This document shows positions 1 to 9,685 of a stretch of DNA of 64,000 nucleotides, piece after piece. The stretch is from assembly GCF_900128905.1 (NCBI RefSeq), contig NZ_FQTV01000005.1, forward strand, positions 1-64,000, written 5' to 3'. Every line of letters starts with the position of its first letter. The stretch's first letter is position 1. Both the position numbers and the translations under genes were made by a program. The notes beneath the pieces were generated by a model. The model saw only the letters and a program-made list of their open reading frames with translations, did not search any database and had not been told where the DNA came from. Source of the stretch: Bacteroides luti. GTDB taxonomy: Bacteria; Bacteroidota; Bacteroidia; Bacteroidales; Bacteroidaceae.

Positions 1-80
1 TCCTCTTCAACTGCCTGATTACAAAGCTAATAAAAAGTATAATAAATATTAATAATACTCTTATAATTTGGATTACAACA

Positions 81-217
81 TAGAAGAGGTGGCAGAGAAA
101 TAATACTTTTTTCGATTCTGAAAACTAAAATTTGAAAATTCCGCAATTTGCTGATTTTTCAGATTTTTATTTCTGGAAAGGCAAAAAAGGCATTTTTACT
201 GCCACCTCTGCCACCTA
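81..217. repeat. Palindromic intergenic element, copy 1
   Basis: An imperfect inverted repeat of about 137 bp. Its ends are GGTGGCAGAG-type on the left and the reverse complement CTGCCACCTCTGCCACC on the right. The interior has a TTCTGA...TTTCTGG outer segment and a degenerate core around GCAATTTGC. It has the same architecture as two elements at 53999-54136 and 54201-54339. The left terminus is shortened by a few bases and the core pairing is the weakest of the three, so this copy appears partly decayed. No gene overlaps it. The family is not recognised; a REP/MITE-like non-autonomous repeat is an inference. Confidence 0.8.
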
Positions 218-340
218 ATATTTATAAAGCATTGATTATCAATATCAATTTTTATATAAATATTAGCTTCACTGTTTATCAACCACAGCGGGCCTGAATA
301 ATTTCTTAATCTGTGGCAACAATTAATCGAAAATATACAC

Positions 341-348
341 TAAGTTTG
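341..348 (+). promoter_or_regulatory. Candidate -7 box for the SGNH hydrolase gene
   Basis: TAAGTTTG fits the Bacteroides -7 consensus TAnnTTTG and lies about 88 bases before the ATG at 436. No convincing -33 TTTG is seen at the right distance, so this is a weak call. Confidence 0.35.
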
Positions 349-435
349 TCTGGTTTATACATTATGAAAGAGTTCATTAGACGAATAATGAATGAAAATA
401 CAAAAACAACGCTGTTTATCAATAAATAAAATATT

Positions 436-1284
436 ATGAAGAAGTATGTAATTACATTATTGCTGGTCGTACAAAACTTGGCACCAGCTTTAGTTAATGC
501 CCAGAATGGACAATCGGTCATGGGAAAGGTGACTATCAAAGAAAACGAAAAGACACTTAGCACACAATGGCAGGGCAAAAAAATAGCATTCCTAGGCGAT
601 TCAATGACCGATCCCGGCAATAATGCCACATCCGTATGGTACTGGCAGTATCTGAAAGAACTTCTGGGTACTGATTATTGTGTATATGCAAAGAGTGGCT
701 ACCAATGGGATGGTATATATAAAATGGCGGATAAATTATACAGCGAAAAAGCAGATTCCATTGATGCCATTTTTATTTGGGCCGGTACAAATGATTATAA
801 CCACAATACTCCGCTAGGCAAGTTCTTTACTGAAACAACTCAGAAGACTAATTTCAACGGACAAACAGTAACGCGCAAGCATCGCGAACCAATATTTTGC
901 GACTCAACTTTTTGTGGTCGGATTAACAAAGTAATGTCATTCTTGAAGACACATTATGGCAATAAACAGATTGTTATTATGACACCGATTCATCGAGCTT
1001 TCGCTACATTCAGCCAAAAGAATGTGCAGCCTGATGAGAACTATGCTAATGATCTCGGCCTATACATTGATTCGTATATAGAAGTTTTGAAACAAGCTAG
1101 TGATTATTGGGCTGTTCCGCTAATTGATTTGCATTCTATAAGCGGATTATATCCATTAAACGATTCCAACGTTCCGTATTTTCATGACAGCAAAACCGAT
1201 CGTCTGCATCCAAATGCTTTAGGTCATTATCGTTTAGCTAAGACAATACAATATCAGTTGTTGGCTTTGCCGAGTACATTTTAA
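436..1284 (+). CDS. Secreted SGNH/GDSL-family hydrolase
   Basis: A 282-aa protein with an N-terminal signal peptide (hydrophobic residues about 5-22) and the blocks of the SGNH esterase/lipase superfamily. These are GDSMTD at 54-59 (catalytic Ser56), GTND at 117-120 (oxyanion Asn119) and DRLHPN near 255-260 (Asp255/His258 dyad). Family members deacetylate or de-esterify carbohydrates or lipids in the periplasm or at the cell surface; the substrate cannot be read from sequence. It stands alone: a palindromic repeat lies upstream and a decayed stem-loop downstream. The ATG at 436 directly precedes the signal peptide. Class is confident, substrate unknown. Confidence 0.85.
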   Translation: MKKYVITLLLVVQNLAPALVNAQNGQSVMGKVTIKENEKTLSTQWQGKKIAFLGDSMTDPGNNATSVWYWQYLKELLGTDYCVYAKSGYQWDGIYKMADKLYSEKADSIDAIFIWAGTNDYNHNTPLGKFFTETTQKTNFNGQTVTRKHREPIFCDSTFCGRINKVMSFLKTHYGNKQIVIMTPIHRAFATFSQKNVQPDENYANDLGLYIDSYIEVLKQASDYWAVPLIDLHSISGLYPLNDSNVPYFHDSKTDRLHPNALGHYRLAKTIQYQLLALPSTF

Positions 1285-1334
1285 GTAAAATTTTCGTTTA
1301 GCAAATACAGTACCAAACGAATACGCAATAAACA

Positions 1335-1378
1335 AAATCGACGGTTAAGCACTAAAATAGACTTAATCGGCGATTTTT
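1335..1378 (+). terminator. Degenerate stem-loop after the SGNH gene
   Basis: A stem-loop with arms of about 14 bp around a 12-base loop that starts CACTAAAATA, followed by a short T run. It carries one A-G mismatch and one G-U pair. Its sequence is closely related to the perfect terminator at 3031-3074 on the other side of the ATPase gene, loop included. Confidence 0.6.
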
Positions 1379-1539
1379 AATAAATAAGAATATTCTGTCA
1401 ATCATAAATAAAATACATATTTCCGAGTTTGGCATTATTTCTTTTCCCGATTTGGCAAATTAAGGCTTCCTAATATGGCAACATATTACTTCTTGAGTTG
1501 GTTAAATAAATTCCTAAGAATATACTTTTAAGTAGCATA

Positions 1540-1641
1540 TTTTCGCGGCGGCGAAAATAACCATTGCGAAATTTCATTGTTTATTTAGAAACATCTATAT
1601 TTGTGTAAAATTTTGCCGCCGCGAAAATAACGGTGGCGATA
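1540..1641 (+). promoter_or_regulatory. ATPase gene promoter between two GC-rich palindromic repeats
   Basis: A -7 box TATATTTG (1596-1603) lies between two copies of a palindromic motif of the form TTTTCGCSGCSGCGAAAA, at 1540-1557 and 1611-1627. Each motif is followed by ATAAC and then a GCGA block, so the two copies also form direct repeats of about 32 bp. A TTG at 1577-1579 could be part of the -33 element, but the spacing is short. The second copy falls at the start of the transcript, just before the ATG at 1657. This arrangement is what a repressor or autoregulatory binding site would look like; the binding factor is unknown. Confidence 0.6.
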
Positions 1642-1656
1642 AAATAAATAAGCCTT

Positions 1657-2991
1657 ATGAAATTTTATAATCGAGAACAAGAATTAGAGTTATTGCTTCA
1701 GACAAGAGATGTTGCATTCAACAATCATTCTCAAATGACTGCTTTGACCGGACGCAGACGTATCGGCAAGACAAAGCTGATTTTAAAGAGTTGTGAAAAA
1801 ACTCCTACTGTATATCTATTTGTTCGCAGAAGTAATGAGGCTACATTATGCTCACAGTTTGCAGAAACGGTAAGTCACTCATTAAATACATACGTATCAT
1901 CTGAGGTTACCTCTTTTGTGAGTCTTTTTGAATCTTTAATGACTATTGGTAAAAACCTATCGTTTAATTTAGTCATAGATGAATTTCAAGAGTTTTTTTA
2001 CATAAACCCATCTATATATAGTGGAATACAAGATATTTGGGATAGATACAAAGATACAACTTACGTTAATTGGATCGCAAGCGGTTCAGTCTATACACTT
2101 ATGCACAAAATATTTATGGACTATAAAGAACCTTTGTATGGACGTTGCGATAGTATTATCAAATTAAAACCGTTTACTACCACAGTTCTCAAACAAATAT
2201 TATCCGATTATCATCCAAACTATACGAATGATGATCTTTTAGCTCTTTATACACTCACTGGTGGAGTTCCAAAATATATTGAGCTTCTACTGGATAAGGG
2301 ATGTTTCACAATGAAAAAAATGATCGATTCCGTTATACAAGAAAATTCTATTTTTCTTGAAGAAGGAAATGTTTTGCTCATTCAGGAATTTGGGAAAAAA
2401 TATGGTAATTATTATGCCATTCTTTCGGCCATTGCTTCAGGTAATAACACTGCTTCCGGAATATCTGAATTTATAGGCAATGCCAGTGTGGGGGGGTTAT
2501 TGCAACGCCTGGAAGAGGATTATGAAGTGATTGCTAAGAAAAGGCCTATATTAGCTAAAGAAGGAACTCAAAATGTACGATATGAAATTACTGATAACTT
2601 TTTGCGTTTCTGGTTCAGATACATTGTGAAACATCAGGATTTTGTACAAGCTGGATTATTCACAAAACTTGCCGAAATCGTAAAAGCTGATTATCCAACC
2701 TATTCCGGTTCGACATTGGAACGGTACTTTCGTGAACAACTCAGAGAAAAACAGATTTATAAAAACATAGGTTCCTGGTGGGAAACCTCTAAAGGAAAGA
2801 ATGTGGATCAGAATGAAATAGATATCATTGCAATTTCAGCAGAATCATCCAAAGTCTTTATTGCCGAAGTAAAACGTCAACGCAAGAACTTCAAGCCAGA
2901 ACTATTTCAACAAAAGATTGAAACAGTACGCACGAGATTATTTTTTAAATATGAAATAGAGACTGCTTGCCTGACTCTCGAAGACATGTAA
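1657..2991 (+). CDS. AAA-type ATPase with C-terminal DUF234 nuclease-like domain
   Basis: A 444-aa protein of the archaeal/bacterial MNS-type ATPase family. It has a P-loop GRRRIGKT at 32-39, a Walker B IDEF at 107-110, a winged-helix-like middle, and a C-terminal DUF234 region. The C-terminus carries a PD-(D/E)xK-like signature: Asp389 in EIDII, then Glu404 and Lys406 in EVK. Family members are common in Bacteroidota and archaea and poorly understood; DNA or RNA processing is inferred from the nuclease-like signature. It is a single-gene unit with its own promoter, flanked by two related stem-loops, as expected of a cassette inserted between two older genes. It also has an unusual GC-rich operator-like region in AT-rich surroundings. 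Confidence 0.85.
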   Translation: MKFYNREQELELLLQTRDVAFNNHSQMTALTGRRRIGKTKLILKSCEKTPTVYLFVRRSNEATLCSQFAETVSHSLNTYVSSEVTSFVSLFESLMTIGKNLSFNLVIDEFQEFFYINPSIYSGIQDIWDRYKDTTYVNWIASGSVYTLMHKIFMDYKEPLYGRCDSIIKLKPFTTTVLKQILSDYHPNYTNDDLLALYTLTGGVPKYIELLLDKGCFTMKKMIDSVIQENSIFLEEGNVLLIQEFGKKYGNYYAILSAIASGNNTASGISEFIGNASVGGLLQRLEEDYEVIAKKRPILAKEGTQNVRYEITDNFLRFWFRYIVKHQDFVQAGLFTKLAEIVKADYPTYSGSTLERYFREQLREKQIYKNIGSWWETSKGKNVDQNEIDIIAISAESSKVFIAEVKRQRKNFKPELFQQKIETVRTRLFFKYEIETACLTLEDM

Positions 2992-3030
2992 TTCTATTGA
3001 AATGTATATTTTGGTAATGCCTAAATAACA

Positions 3031-3074
3031 GAATCGCCGGTTAAGCACTAAAATATACTTAACCGGCGATTCTT
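3031..3074. terminator. Bidirectional terminator between ATPase and yfhO-like genes
   Basis: A perfect 15-bp stem (3031-3045 with 3058-3072) and a 12-base loop sit between two convergent genes. The loop and arms closely match the degenerate hairpin at 1335-1378. Confidence 0.8.
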
Positions 3075-3091
3075 ATTTCTTATCAGTAATA

Positions 3092-5578
3092 TTACTGTTT
3101 CTTCTTTCTTACTTCAATTACAATCACTCCTATTGCACCAAGTATCAATACTCCTAAAGCAACATAAGCAATATTCTCGGTTGTATGAATAGACTGAGGA
3201 TCGAACTTAAATTCAATCTTATGTTTACCAGCTGGAACCTTCATAGCACGAAGAATATAGTCGGCACGACCATGATCTACTGCTTGTCCGTCAAGATAAG
3301 CCTGCCATCCCGGATAATAGATTTCAGAGAAGACAACTACTCCGTCCTTAGATGAAGAAGTTTCATACGTCAGTGCGTTCGGTGCATAAGAGGTTAGTTT
3401 AACAGTGGACAAAGAATCTTTAAATGCTGTTTGAACACCATTAAATACTTGTTTGAAGTCATTAGACACAACTGCTGTTTTAGTAGGCACTGTTGTATTC
3501 AAAGCATCAATTTCCTCGTTTGCATTCTGTACGTACTTCACATTTTCAACAAACCATGCATTGCCATAAGCATACGGGTTCTGAAGTGGCGCTGTTTGAC
3601 TGTTACCTGTAGGGAAGATAAAGTATTTAGTATTCAACATATTTATTACACTGATTGAATCAGGGTTTATCTTTGTCATATCCCCTTGAACCGCAGGAAT
3701 CTGATGTTGTAGATATGCCATCTCTTTTGAAATATGATGGTCAATCATCTCCTGATAACGTCTCAGCTTAGCCGGATGATAACCACCCACACTCTTATGC
3801 CAGTAAGATGTATTGTTATCATTGAAAGTGCTTACTGCAAAGTTAAGAACGCGGTAATCCAGACTCTTATCACGAAGAATATACTCATCGGTCTGAGTTT
3901 TCTGAACAGAAACCATTCTTTGTTCCGGTTCAATAAAATCAGAATCCTTCAAATAACGCTTATCCACACTCCACATATCTCCTAAGCAGAGAACTGTAAG
4001 AGCCAGAACCATCAGGTTTGCTTTTAGTTTACCTGCATTGTATGCAAGGACTAAGGCAGCACCAATCAAGATTATAATAACGCTTCTCCATGCATCTGAT
4101 GTGAAGATGCTTTGACGAATCTGGGTAAGGTTTGCGATTATCGGCGATAACTGTTCTGCCGGAATACCGTTTTGCAAAGCTTGCATCTCCCCTGATGAAA
4201 TATAAGAAGGGAAGAAGAGCGTTGGAGCTAAGGCAAACAGTAAAGCAACACCTCCAGTTAATCCTAAGCTGATATAGAATTGCTTCAGATTCTGTTTCAG
4301 AATCTCAGGCTTTTCAACAATCTCCTTTAATGCAAGTATAGCCAGTAATGGAATAGTAAACTCTGCTATAACAAGAATTGAAGATACTGCCCTGAACTTG
4401 GAATACATTGGAATATAATCGAGGAAGAAATCGGTAAAGCCCATAAAGTTCTTTCCCCAGGAAAGGAGTATTGACAAGACCGTAGCAGCAAGCAATGCCC
4501 ATTTTACAGGAGTTTTTACAATGAAAAGTCCCAGAATAAAGAGTGTCAATATGAATGCACCAACATAAACAGGACCAGAAGTACCGGGTTGTTCTCCCCA
4601 ATATTGTCCTATCTGAGCGTAAAGCTGAGCATAAGTAGGATCTGCTTTCTTCATTGCAGATTCATTGTTAGCCAATGGAACAGAAGCTCCACCTTTAACA
4701 TCAGGAACAAGTAAAGAGAATGTTTCTCCTATACCATAACTCCACTGAACAATATAATCGCGTTCCAATCCGCTGTTAGTCTGGTTGGCTGAGTTTTGTT
4801 TCACCAATTCGGACTTACCGCGCATGGTATCTTTGCTATACTTGTATGTATGATACAGATTAGAGATATTTACTGATACACCCACTAAGGCAGCGATAAC
4901 CAATACACCACTTGCCTTAAAGAAATGTGGCAGCTCTTTATTTTTGTAAGCCTCAACAAAATAAGCAATAACCATAAACAGAATGACGAACAGAAAATAG
5001 TAGGTCATTTGTACGTGGTTAGAAAGAATCTGCAGCGCAATAAAAAAAGCGGTAAGCACACCACCAATAAGGTATTTCTTTCGGTATGCCAGCACAATAC
5101 CTGCTATTGTTGGCGGAATATAAGCCAGAGTTACAAATTTCCAGATGTGACCTGCACCTATAATAATAAAGAAGTAAGAAGAGAAAGCCCATACTATTGC
5201 TCCCAATACGGACAGATAGACTGAAAAGTCGAATGCCCGCATAAGGATATAGAAGCCAAGCAACATGATAAATACCATATAAACATAATCGGGCAAAAAC
5301 AGTTTATAAACATTTTCGACACCTCTGACTACATTGGTAGAATCATAAGTTGGCGAGATCTGATAAGTAGGCATGCCACCAAATATTGCATTAGTCCACC
5401 TGGTTTTCTCTCCCGTTTTCTCGGTGAATTCTTTCGACTCCTGCCCCAGTCCGATACTTGCAACAGAATCATGTTGGGCAAGAACTCTTCCCTCAGTTAT
5501 AGCAGGAAAGAAATAAGCAACCGATATAACAACAAATGCTATTATCGCAATAATATCCGGCAATGATTTCTTCATCAT
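3092..5578 (-). CDS. YfhO-family multi-spanning membrane protein
   Basis: An 828-aa integral membrane protein with about a dozen hydrophobic segments, a large extracytoplasmic region in the second half (about residues 520-790) and a last membrane helix followed by a basic RKKKQ tail. This is the layout of YfhO-family proteins, GT-C-fold relatives that in Bacillus take part in glycosylation of teichoic acids. In Bacteroides the acceptor is not known, so transfer of a sugar from a lipid carrier at the membrane is an inference. It begins 45 bases after ahcY on the same strand and may be read with it. The first two codons are both ATG, so the start is uncertain by one residue. Confidence 0.82.
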   Translation of the reverse strand: MMKKSLPDIIAIIAFVVISVAYFFPAITEGRVLAQHDSVASIGLGQESKEFTEKTGEKTRWTNAIFGGMPTYQISPTYDSTNVVRGVENVYKLFLPDYVYMVFIMLLGFYILMRAFDFSVYLSVLGAIVWAFSSYFFIIIGAGHIWKFVTLAYIPPTIAGIVLAYRKKYLIGGVLTAFFIALQILSNHVQMTYYFLFVILFMVIAYFVEAYKNKELPHFFKASGVLVIAALVGVSVNISNLYHTYKYSKDTMRGKSELVKQNSANQTNSGLERDYIVQWSYGIGETFSLLVPDVKGGASVPLANNESAMKKADPTYAQLYAQIGQYWGEQPGTSGPVYVGAFILTLFILGLFIVKTPVKWALLAATVLSILLSWGKNFMGFTDFFLDYIPMYSKFRAVSSILVIAEFTIPLLAILALKEIVEKPEILKQNLKQFYISLGLTGGVALLFALAPTLFFPSYISSGEMQALQNGIPAEQLSPIIANLTQIRQSIFTSDAWRSVIIILIGAALVLAYNAGKLKANLMVLALTVLCLGDMWSVDKRYLKDSDFIEPEQRMVSVQKTQTDEYILRDKSLDYRVLNFAVSTFNDNNTSYWHKSVGGYHPAKLRRYQEMIDHHISKEMAYLQHQIPAVQGDMTKINPDSISVINMLNTKYFIFPTGNSQTAPLQNPYAYGNAWFVENVKYVQNANEEIDALNTTVPTKTAVVSNDFKQVFNGVQTAFKDSLSTVKLTSYAPNALTYETSSSKDGVVVFSEIYYPGWQAYLDGQAVDHGRADYILRAMKVPAGKHKIEFKFDPQSIHTTENIAYVALGVLILGAIGVIVIEVRKKKQ

Positions 5579-5623
5579 AATCTTTAATAGTTGAACTTTC
5601 TACTCACAATTTATTTTTATGGA

Positions 5624-7042
5624 TTAATATCTGTAATGTTCTGCTTTATAAGGTCCATCAGGAGATACTCCGATATAAGCAGCTTGTTCCGGAGTAAGCT
5701 TGGTTAATTTCACACCAATCTTTTCCAGGTGAAGGCGAGCAACTTCTTCGTCCAAATGCTTAGGTAAACGATAAACATCAATCTCATATTTCTTCTTGAA
5801 CAATTCTATCTGAGCCAATGTCTGGTTTGTAAATGAGTTACTCATTACGAATGATGGGTGACCTGTAGCACAACCAAGGTTAACCAAACGACCGTCAGCA
5901 AGAAGAAGAATAGAGTGTCCATCTGGGAAGAAATACTGATCTACCTGTGGTTTGATGTTGCGACATTCGATTCCTGGGTAGTTCTTTAATTTCTCAACCT
6001 GAATTTCATTGTCGAAGTGACCAATGTTACAGATGATAGCCTGATCTTTCATCTTTTCAATATGATCGATACGAATGATATCAATATTACCGGTAGTAGT
6101 AACAAAAATATTTCCCTGGCTTGCAGCTTCTTCCATAGTTACTACTTCGAAACCTTCCATTGCAGCCTGAAGAGCACAAATAGGGTCAATTTCAGTAACC
6201 AGCACTCTTGCTCCGTAAGAACGCATTGAGTGAGAACATCCTTTACCAACATCACCGTAACCACAAACAACAACGACCTTACCGGCAATCATTACATCTG
6301 TAGCACGTTTGATACCATCAGCCAAAGATTCACGGCAACCATATAGGTTATCGAACTTAGATTTAGTAACAGAGTCGTTTACGTTAAATGCAGGGAACAG
6401 AAGCTTTCCTTCTTCCTTCATTTGATACAAACGGTGAACACCTGTTGTTGTTTCTTCAGAAACACCACGGATTTCAGGTACCATACGTCCCCAAATACCA
6501 TTATCTTCCTTCAAAACATTCTTCAGAATAGCATATAATTGCTTTTCATCTTCAGCGCTAACTTCGTTATCAAGGAAAGAAGCATCTTTTTCTGCGTCAT
6601 ATCCACAATGAATCATCATGGTAGCATCACCGCCATCGTCAACAATCACTGTAGGTCCCTGGTGACCTGGGAATGTTAAAGCCTGAAGTGTACACCACCA
6701 ATATTCTTCCAAAGTTTCACCTTTCCATGCAAAAACAGGAACTCCGGCAGCAGCAATAGCAGCAGCTGCATGATCTTGTGTAGAATATATATTACATGAG
6801 CACCAACGAACATCTGCACCCAAAGCAACTAATGTTTCAATTAACACTGCAGTCTGGATAGTCATGTGAAGTGAGCCCATAATACGAGCACCTTTCAGAG
6901 GTTTAGATTCTCCATACTTTTCGCGAAGAGCCATAAGCCCGGGCATTTCTTGTTCTGCCAAATCGAGTTCCTTGCGACCAAAGTCTGCAAGCGTAATGTC
7001 TGCCACTTTATAAGGCAGTTCAGAGAATAATTTTGTAGACAT
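5624..7042 (-). CDS. ahcY: Adenosylhomocysteinase (SAH hydrolase)
   Basis: A 472-aa protein that matches SAH hydrolase along its full length. It hydrolyses S-adenosylhomocysteine to adenosine and homocysteine, relieving product inhibition of methyltransferases. Visible hallmarks are the substrate-binding [13 protein letters not shown] block, the NAD-binding [10 protein letters not shown] motif, the HFDNEI segment and the C-terminal LDEEVA...KYRY-type tail, here ending AEHYRY. Bacteroides uses this NAD-dependent route. A good promoter lies directly upstream. The PfkB/adenosine kinase at 50988 could salvage the adenosine product, although the two genes are far apart. Confidence 0.97.
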   Translation of the reverse strand: MSTKLFSELPYKVADITLADFGRKELDLAEQEMPGLMALREKYGESKPLKGARIMGSLHMTIQTAVLIETLVALGADVRWCSCNIYSTQDHAAAAIAAAGVPVFAWKGETLEEYWWCTLQALTFPGHQGPTVIVDDGGDATMMIHCGYDAEKDASFLDNEVSAEDEKQLYAILKNVLKEDNGIWGRMVPEIRGVSEETTTGVHRLYQMKEEGKLLFPAFNVNDSVTKSKFDNLYGCRESLADGIKRATDVMIAGKVVVVCGYGDVGKGCSHSMRSYGARVLVTEIDPICALQAAMEGFEVVTMEEAASQGNIFVTTTGNIDIIRIDHIEKMKDQAIICNIGHFDNEIQVEKLKNYPGIECRNIKPQVDQYFFPDGHSILLLADGRLVNLGCATGHPSFVMSNSFTNQTLAQIELFKKKYEIDVYRLPKHLDEEVARLHLEKIGVKLTKLTPEQAAYIGVSPDGPYKAEHYRY

Positions 7043-7076
7043 ACTAAAATATAATTAGTTTATTAAATTAATTTGG

Positions 7077-7108
7077 CAAAGATAAGGTTTTCTAAATAGT
7101 GCAACAAA
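7077..7108 (-). promoter_or_regulatory. ahcY promoter
   Basis: On the minus strand, -33 TTTG (7105-7108) and -7 TATCTTTG (7077-7084) are separated by 20 bp, an excellent match to the Bacteroides sigma-ABfr consensus. Confidence 0.75.
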
Positions 7109-7194
7109 GGTATTCGGATTTTTTAAGTATGATACTCACCTCTTTATACTTTCTTTTATTTCCTTTTAGCAAAAAAGAGAATATCAAAGGCTAA

Positions 7195-7238
7195 GAAAAA
7201 AGAAGTCCCGACCAAAAACGTATGTTATTGGCCGGGAC
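7195..7238 (-). terminator. Terminator of the acyl-CoA synthetase unit
   Basis: An 11-bp stem (7205-7215 with 7228-7238, one G-U pair in the RNA) is followed on the minus strand by a T-rich tract. It sits just after the stop codon of the gene ending at 7260. Confidence 0.75.
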
Positions 7239-7259
7239 AAAAAAGCTATGTTCTAACTA

Positions 7260-8909
7260 TTAGATAATTTGAATACCTTGTTCTTCACAAAGCTTTAAGC
7301 TCATTTCTTTCAGCTTAAACTTCTGAATCTTACCACTTCCCGTCATTGGGAATTCGTTGATAAAGAATACATATTTAGGTATCTTATATCTTGATATTTT
7401 ATCCTTGCAATATTCACGAACATCAGATGTCTGCATATCAACACCTTCGTGAAGAATAATAAATGCACCGACCTCTTCACCATACTTTTCAGATGGTACT
7501 CCGGCAACCTGTACATCTTTCACTCCTGGAAGTTTATATAAGAACTCTTCTATTTCACGAGGATAAATATTTTCTCCTCCACGAATAATCATATCCTTAA
7601 TACGACCTGTAATACGGTAATTACCATCCTCGTCTTTTATTCCAAGATCTCCTGAATGAAGGAATCCATTCTTATCTATAACCTCAGCAGTTGCTTCTGG
7701 ATTCTTATAATAACCTTTCATGGTATTATAACCACGGTTGCACATTTCACCCTGAACGCCAACTGGGCACTCTTCACCTGTTTCCGGATCGAGAACTTTT
7801 ACTTCAGTAAATTCGAACTCATAACCCACTGTGTTGCATCTGGCTTCAAAGGAATCGTCTATTCGGGTTTGAGTCATACCGGGCGACGTTTCTGTAAGAC
7901 CGTAAACGCTGGTAACCTTCATATACATTTTCTCTTGCACCTGCTTCATTAGTTCCACAGGACAGAGTGATCCGGCCATAATACCTGTACGAAGCGAAGT
8001 AAGATCGAACATATCGAACATTGGATGATGGAGTTCGGCAATGAACATTGTTGGTACACCGTAAACAGCAGTACACCTTTCTTTATGAATAGAAGCAAGT
8101 ACAACCAACGGATCAAAACGCTCTACCATTACTTGTGTACATCCATGTGTTAACACATTCATTGATGCAAGTACTACCCCAAAACAGTGAAACAGAGGTA
8201 CACAACAACAAAGCTTATCATCGGCCGTAAACTTCATGTGCTCACCGGTTAGATAGCCATTGTTTGCAATATTATGATGAGAAAGCATAACCCCTTTTGG
8301 GAAACCAGTAGTACCGGAGGTATACTGCATATTTACAACATCATGACAATTTACCTGCTTTTTAGCTTCATCCAGACCGCTGTTATCCATATTACGTCCA
8401 AGAAGAAGTATTTCTTGTGAATTATACATTCCGCGCAACTTTTCCTGACCTATGTAAATCACATTCTTCATTTCAGGAAAATGTTTACTCTCAAGATGTC
8501 CACGTTGGCAAGTTTTTAGTTCAGGCAACATTTTATAGACCATATCCACAAAGTCGCTATCTCTGTCGCCGTTGGTAATACATAATGTGTGCATATCTGA
8601 ATTTTTGCAAAGATATTCCAACTCAGACAGCTTATAATTGGTATTAACCGTAACATATATGGCACCAATCTTGGCACAGGCATAAAGATATGTAAGCCAG
8701 TCGGGTACATTAGTCGCCCAGATTCCTACATGCGAACCTTTGGTTACGCCAATAGAAAGAAGACCCTTTGCCATTTCATCAACACGATCATTAAATTGCT
8801 TCCAGGTAAAGCGTAAGTTTCTGTCGGAATAAACAATGTATTCCTTATCGGGAGTTACCTCAGCCCAGTGCTCCAGCCACTGCCCCAAGGTTCTGTCAAA
8901 TAACTGCAT
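7260..8909 (-). CDS. Acyl-CoA synthetase (AMP-forming, fatty-acid type)
   Basis: A 549-aa member of the ANL adenylate-forming superfamily. The P-loop-like [11 protein letters not shown] lies at 196-206. YGLTETSP (A5), HSGDLG (A7), [15 protein letters not shown] (A8) and the catalytic lysine in GSGKIQK near the C-terminus are all present. It activates a carboxylic acid with ATP to an acyl-AMP and then an acyl-CoA; closest in style are medium/long-chain fatty acid CoA ligases, acting in the cytosol. It lies 16 bases after an XRE-cupin regulator on the same strand, so the regulator may sense the acid or its CoA ester. Exact chain length is not readable. Confidence 0.9.
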   Translation of the reverse strand: MQLFDRTLGQWLEHWAEVTPDKEYIVYSDRNLRFTWKQFNDRVDEMAKGLLSIGVTKGSHVGIWATNVPDWLTYLYACAKIGAIYVTVNTNYKLSELEYLCKNSDMHTLCITNGDRDSDFVDMVYKMLPELKTCQRGHLESKHFPEMKNVIYIGQEKLRGMYNSQEILLLGRNMDNSGLDEAKKQVNCHDVVNMQYTSGTTGFPKGVMLSHHNIANNGYLTGEHMKFTADDKLCCCVPLFHCFGVVLASMNVLTHGCTQVMVERFDPLVVLASIHKERCTAVYGVPTMFIAELHHPMFDMFDLTSLRTGIMAGSLCPVELMKQVQEKMYMKVTSVYGLTETSPGMTQTRIDDSFEARCNTVGYEFEFTEVKVLDPETGEECPVGVQGEMCNRGYNTMKGYYKNPEATAEVIDKNGFLHSGDLGIKDEDGNYRITGRIKDMIIRGGENIYPREIEEFLYKLPGVKDVQVAGVPSEKYGEEVGAFIILHEGVDMQTSDVREYCKDKISRYKIPKYVFFINEFPMTGSGKIQKFKLKEMSLKLCEEQGIQII

Positions 8910-8925
8910 AGATGTGTATTATGTA

Positions 8926-9501
8926 TTAAATAGGAGTATAGATTACGGCTAATATTTTAGCAGCTTGTCCTTCAAAAGCATGCACATGGTGAGGAACAAT
9001 AGAATCATAATAAATACTATCTCCTTCCTCAAGTACATAAGTGTTCTTTCCATAGTTAATTTCCATGGTTCCTTCCATAACCATAATAAATTCTTCACCT
9101 TCGTGAGAAGAAAGAATAAATTCATTATCCGAACTTTCAGCAACATCAATAATGAAAGGTTCCATATGGCGATCCGCTTTCGATTTTGAAAGGGAATGGT
9201 ATTCCATATGTTTGCGGGAACGAACAGCATTGTTAGAGAAGCTAATGGTATCAGAAGCCTCTTTCTTGCGACAAAGCACTGGTCCTTCATCTGTCATATC
9301 ATCAAGGAAGGTACCTAAACGTACTCCCAGCACACGTGCGATTTTGATCAGTGGCGCCAAAGAAGGTATATCTATATTATTTTCAATACGTTCAATTTGC
9401 TCAACCGCTAAACCAGAACGTTCAGCCAAGTCTTCAATACTTATTTCTTTTGATTCACGAAGTGCTTTAATCTTCTCTCCTACAATTTTACTATTGTCCA
9501 T
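8926..9501 (-). CDS. XRE-family regulator with cupin sensor domain
   Basis: A 191-aa protein. The N-terminus (about residues 8-62) is a helix-turn-helix of the XRE/Cro type, with IEDLAERSGLAVEQIERIE as the DNA-reading part. The C-terminus (about 115-185) is a cupin_2 barrel with the HEGEEF and PHHVHAF segments that usually bind a metal or small ligand. Such proteins regulate small metabolic operons. It is the first gene of a two-gene unit with the acyl-CoA synthetase, so control of that gene is likely but inferred. A TATTTTTG box at 9541-9548 on the minus strand may be its -7 element. Confidence 0.9.
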   Translation of the reverse strand: MDNSKIVGEKIKALRESKEISIEDLAERSGLAVEQIERIENNIDIPSLAPLIKIARVLGVRLGTFLDDMTDEGPVLCRKKEASDTISFSNNAVRSRKHMEYHSLSKSKADRHMEPFIIDVAESSDNEFILSSHEGEEFIMVMEGTMEINYGKNTYVLEEGDSIYYDSIVPHHVHAFEGQAAKILAVIYTPI

Positions 9502-9540
9502 ATATTCTCTTTAATATATTAATTCATTATCAATTATCGG

Positions 9541-9548
9541 CAAAAATA
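9541..9548 (-). promoter_or_regulatory. Candidate -7 box of the regulator/acyl-CoA synthetase operon
   Basis: TATTTTTG on the minus strand matches TAnnTTTG, about 40 bases upstream of the ATG at 9501. A TTTG at 9563-9566 is only 14 bp away, too short for a standard -33 spacing. Confidence 0.4.
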
Positions 9549-9685
9549 GATAAATCTTTAATCAAATAAAAGGGTTTTCTAAGAAATTATCAGGATCAAT
9601 AAATAACCTTTTATGAATAACATATAGAATAACACGCATAAAAGGACTTTGTTCTCAATATTTTTAAGGATTATGGAGGGGAGGA

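Noticed and set aside
9152..9514. A 120-codon plus-strand frame opposite the XRE-cupin gene
   Set aside because: It is a complement shadow of a clear regulator gene; it has no promoter and no protein pattern.
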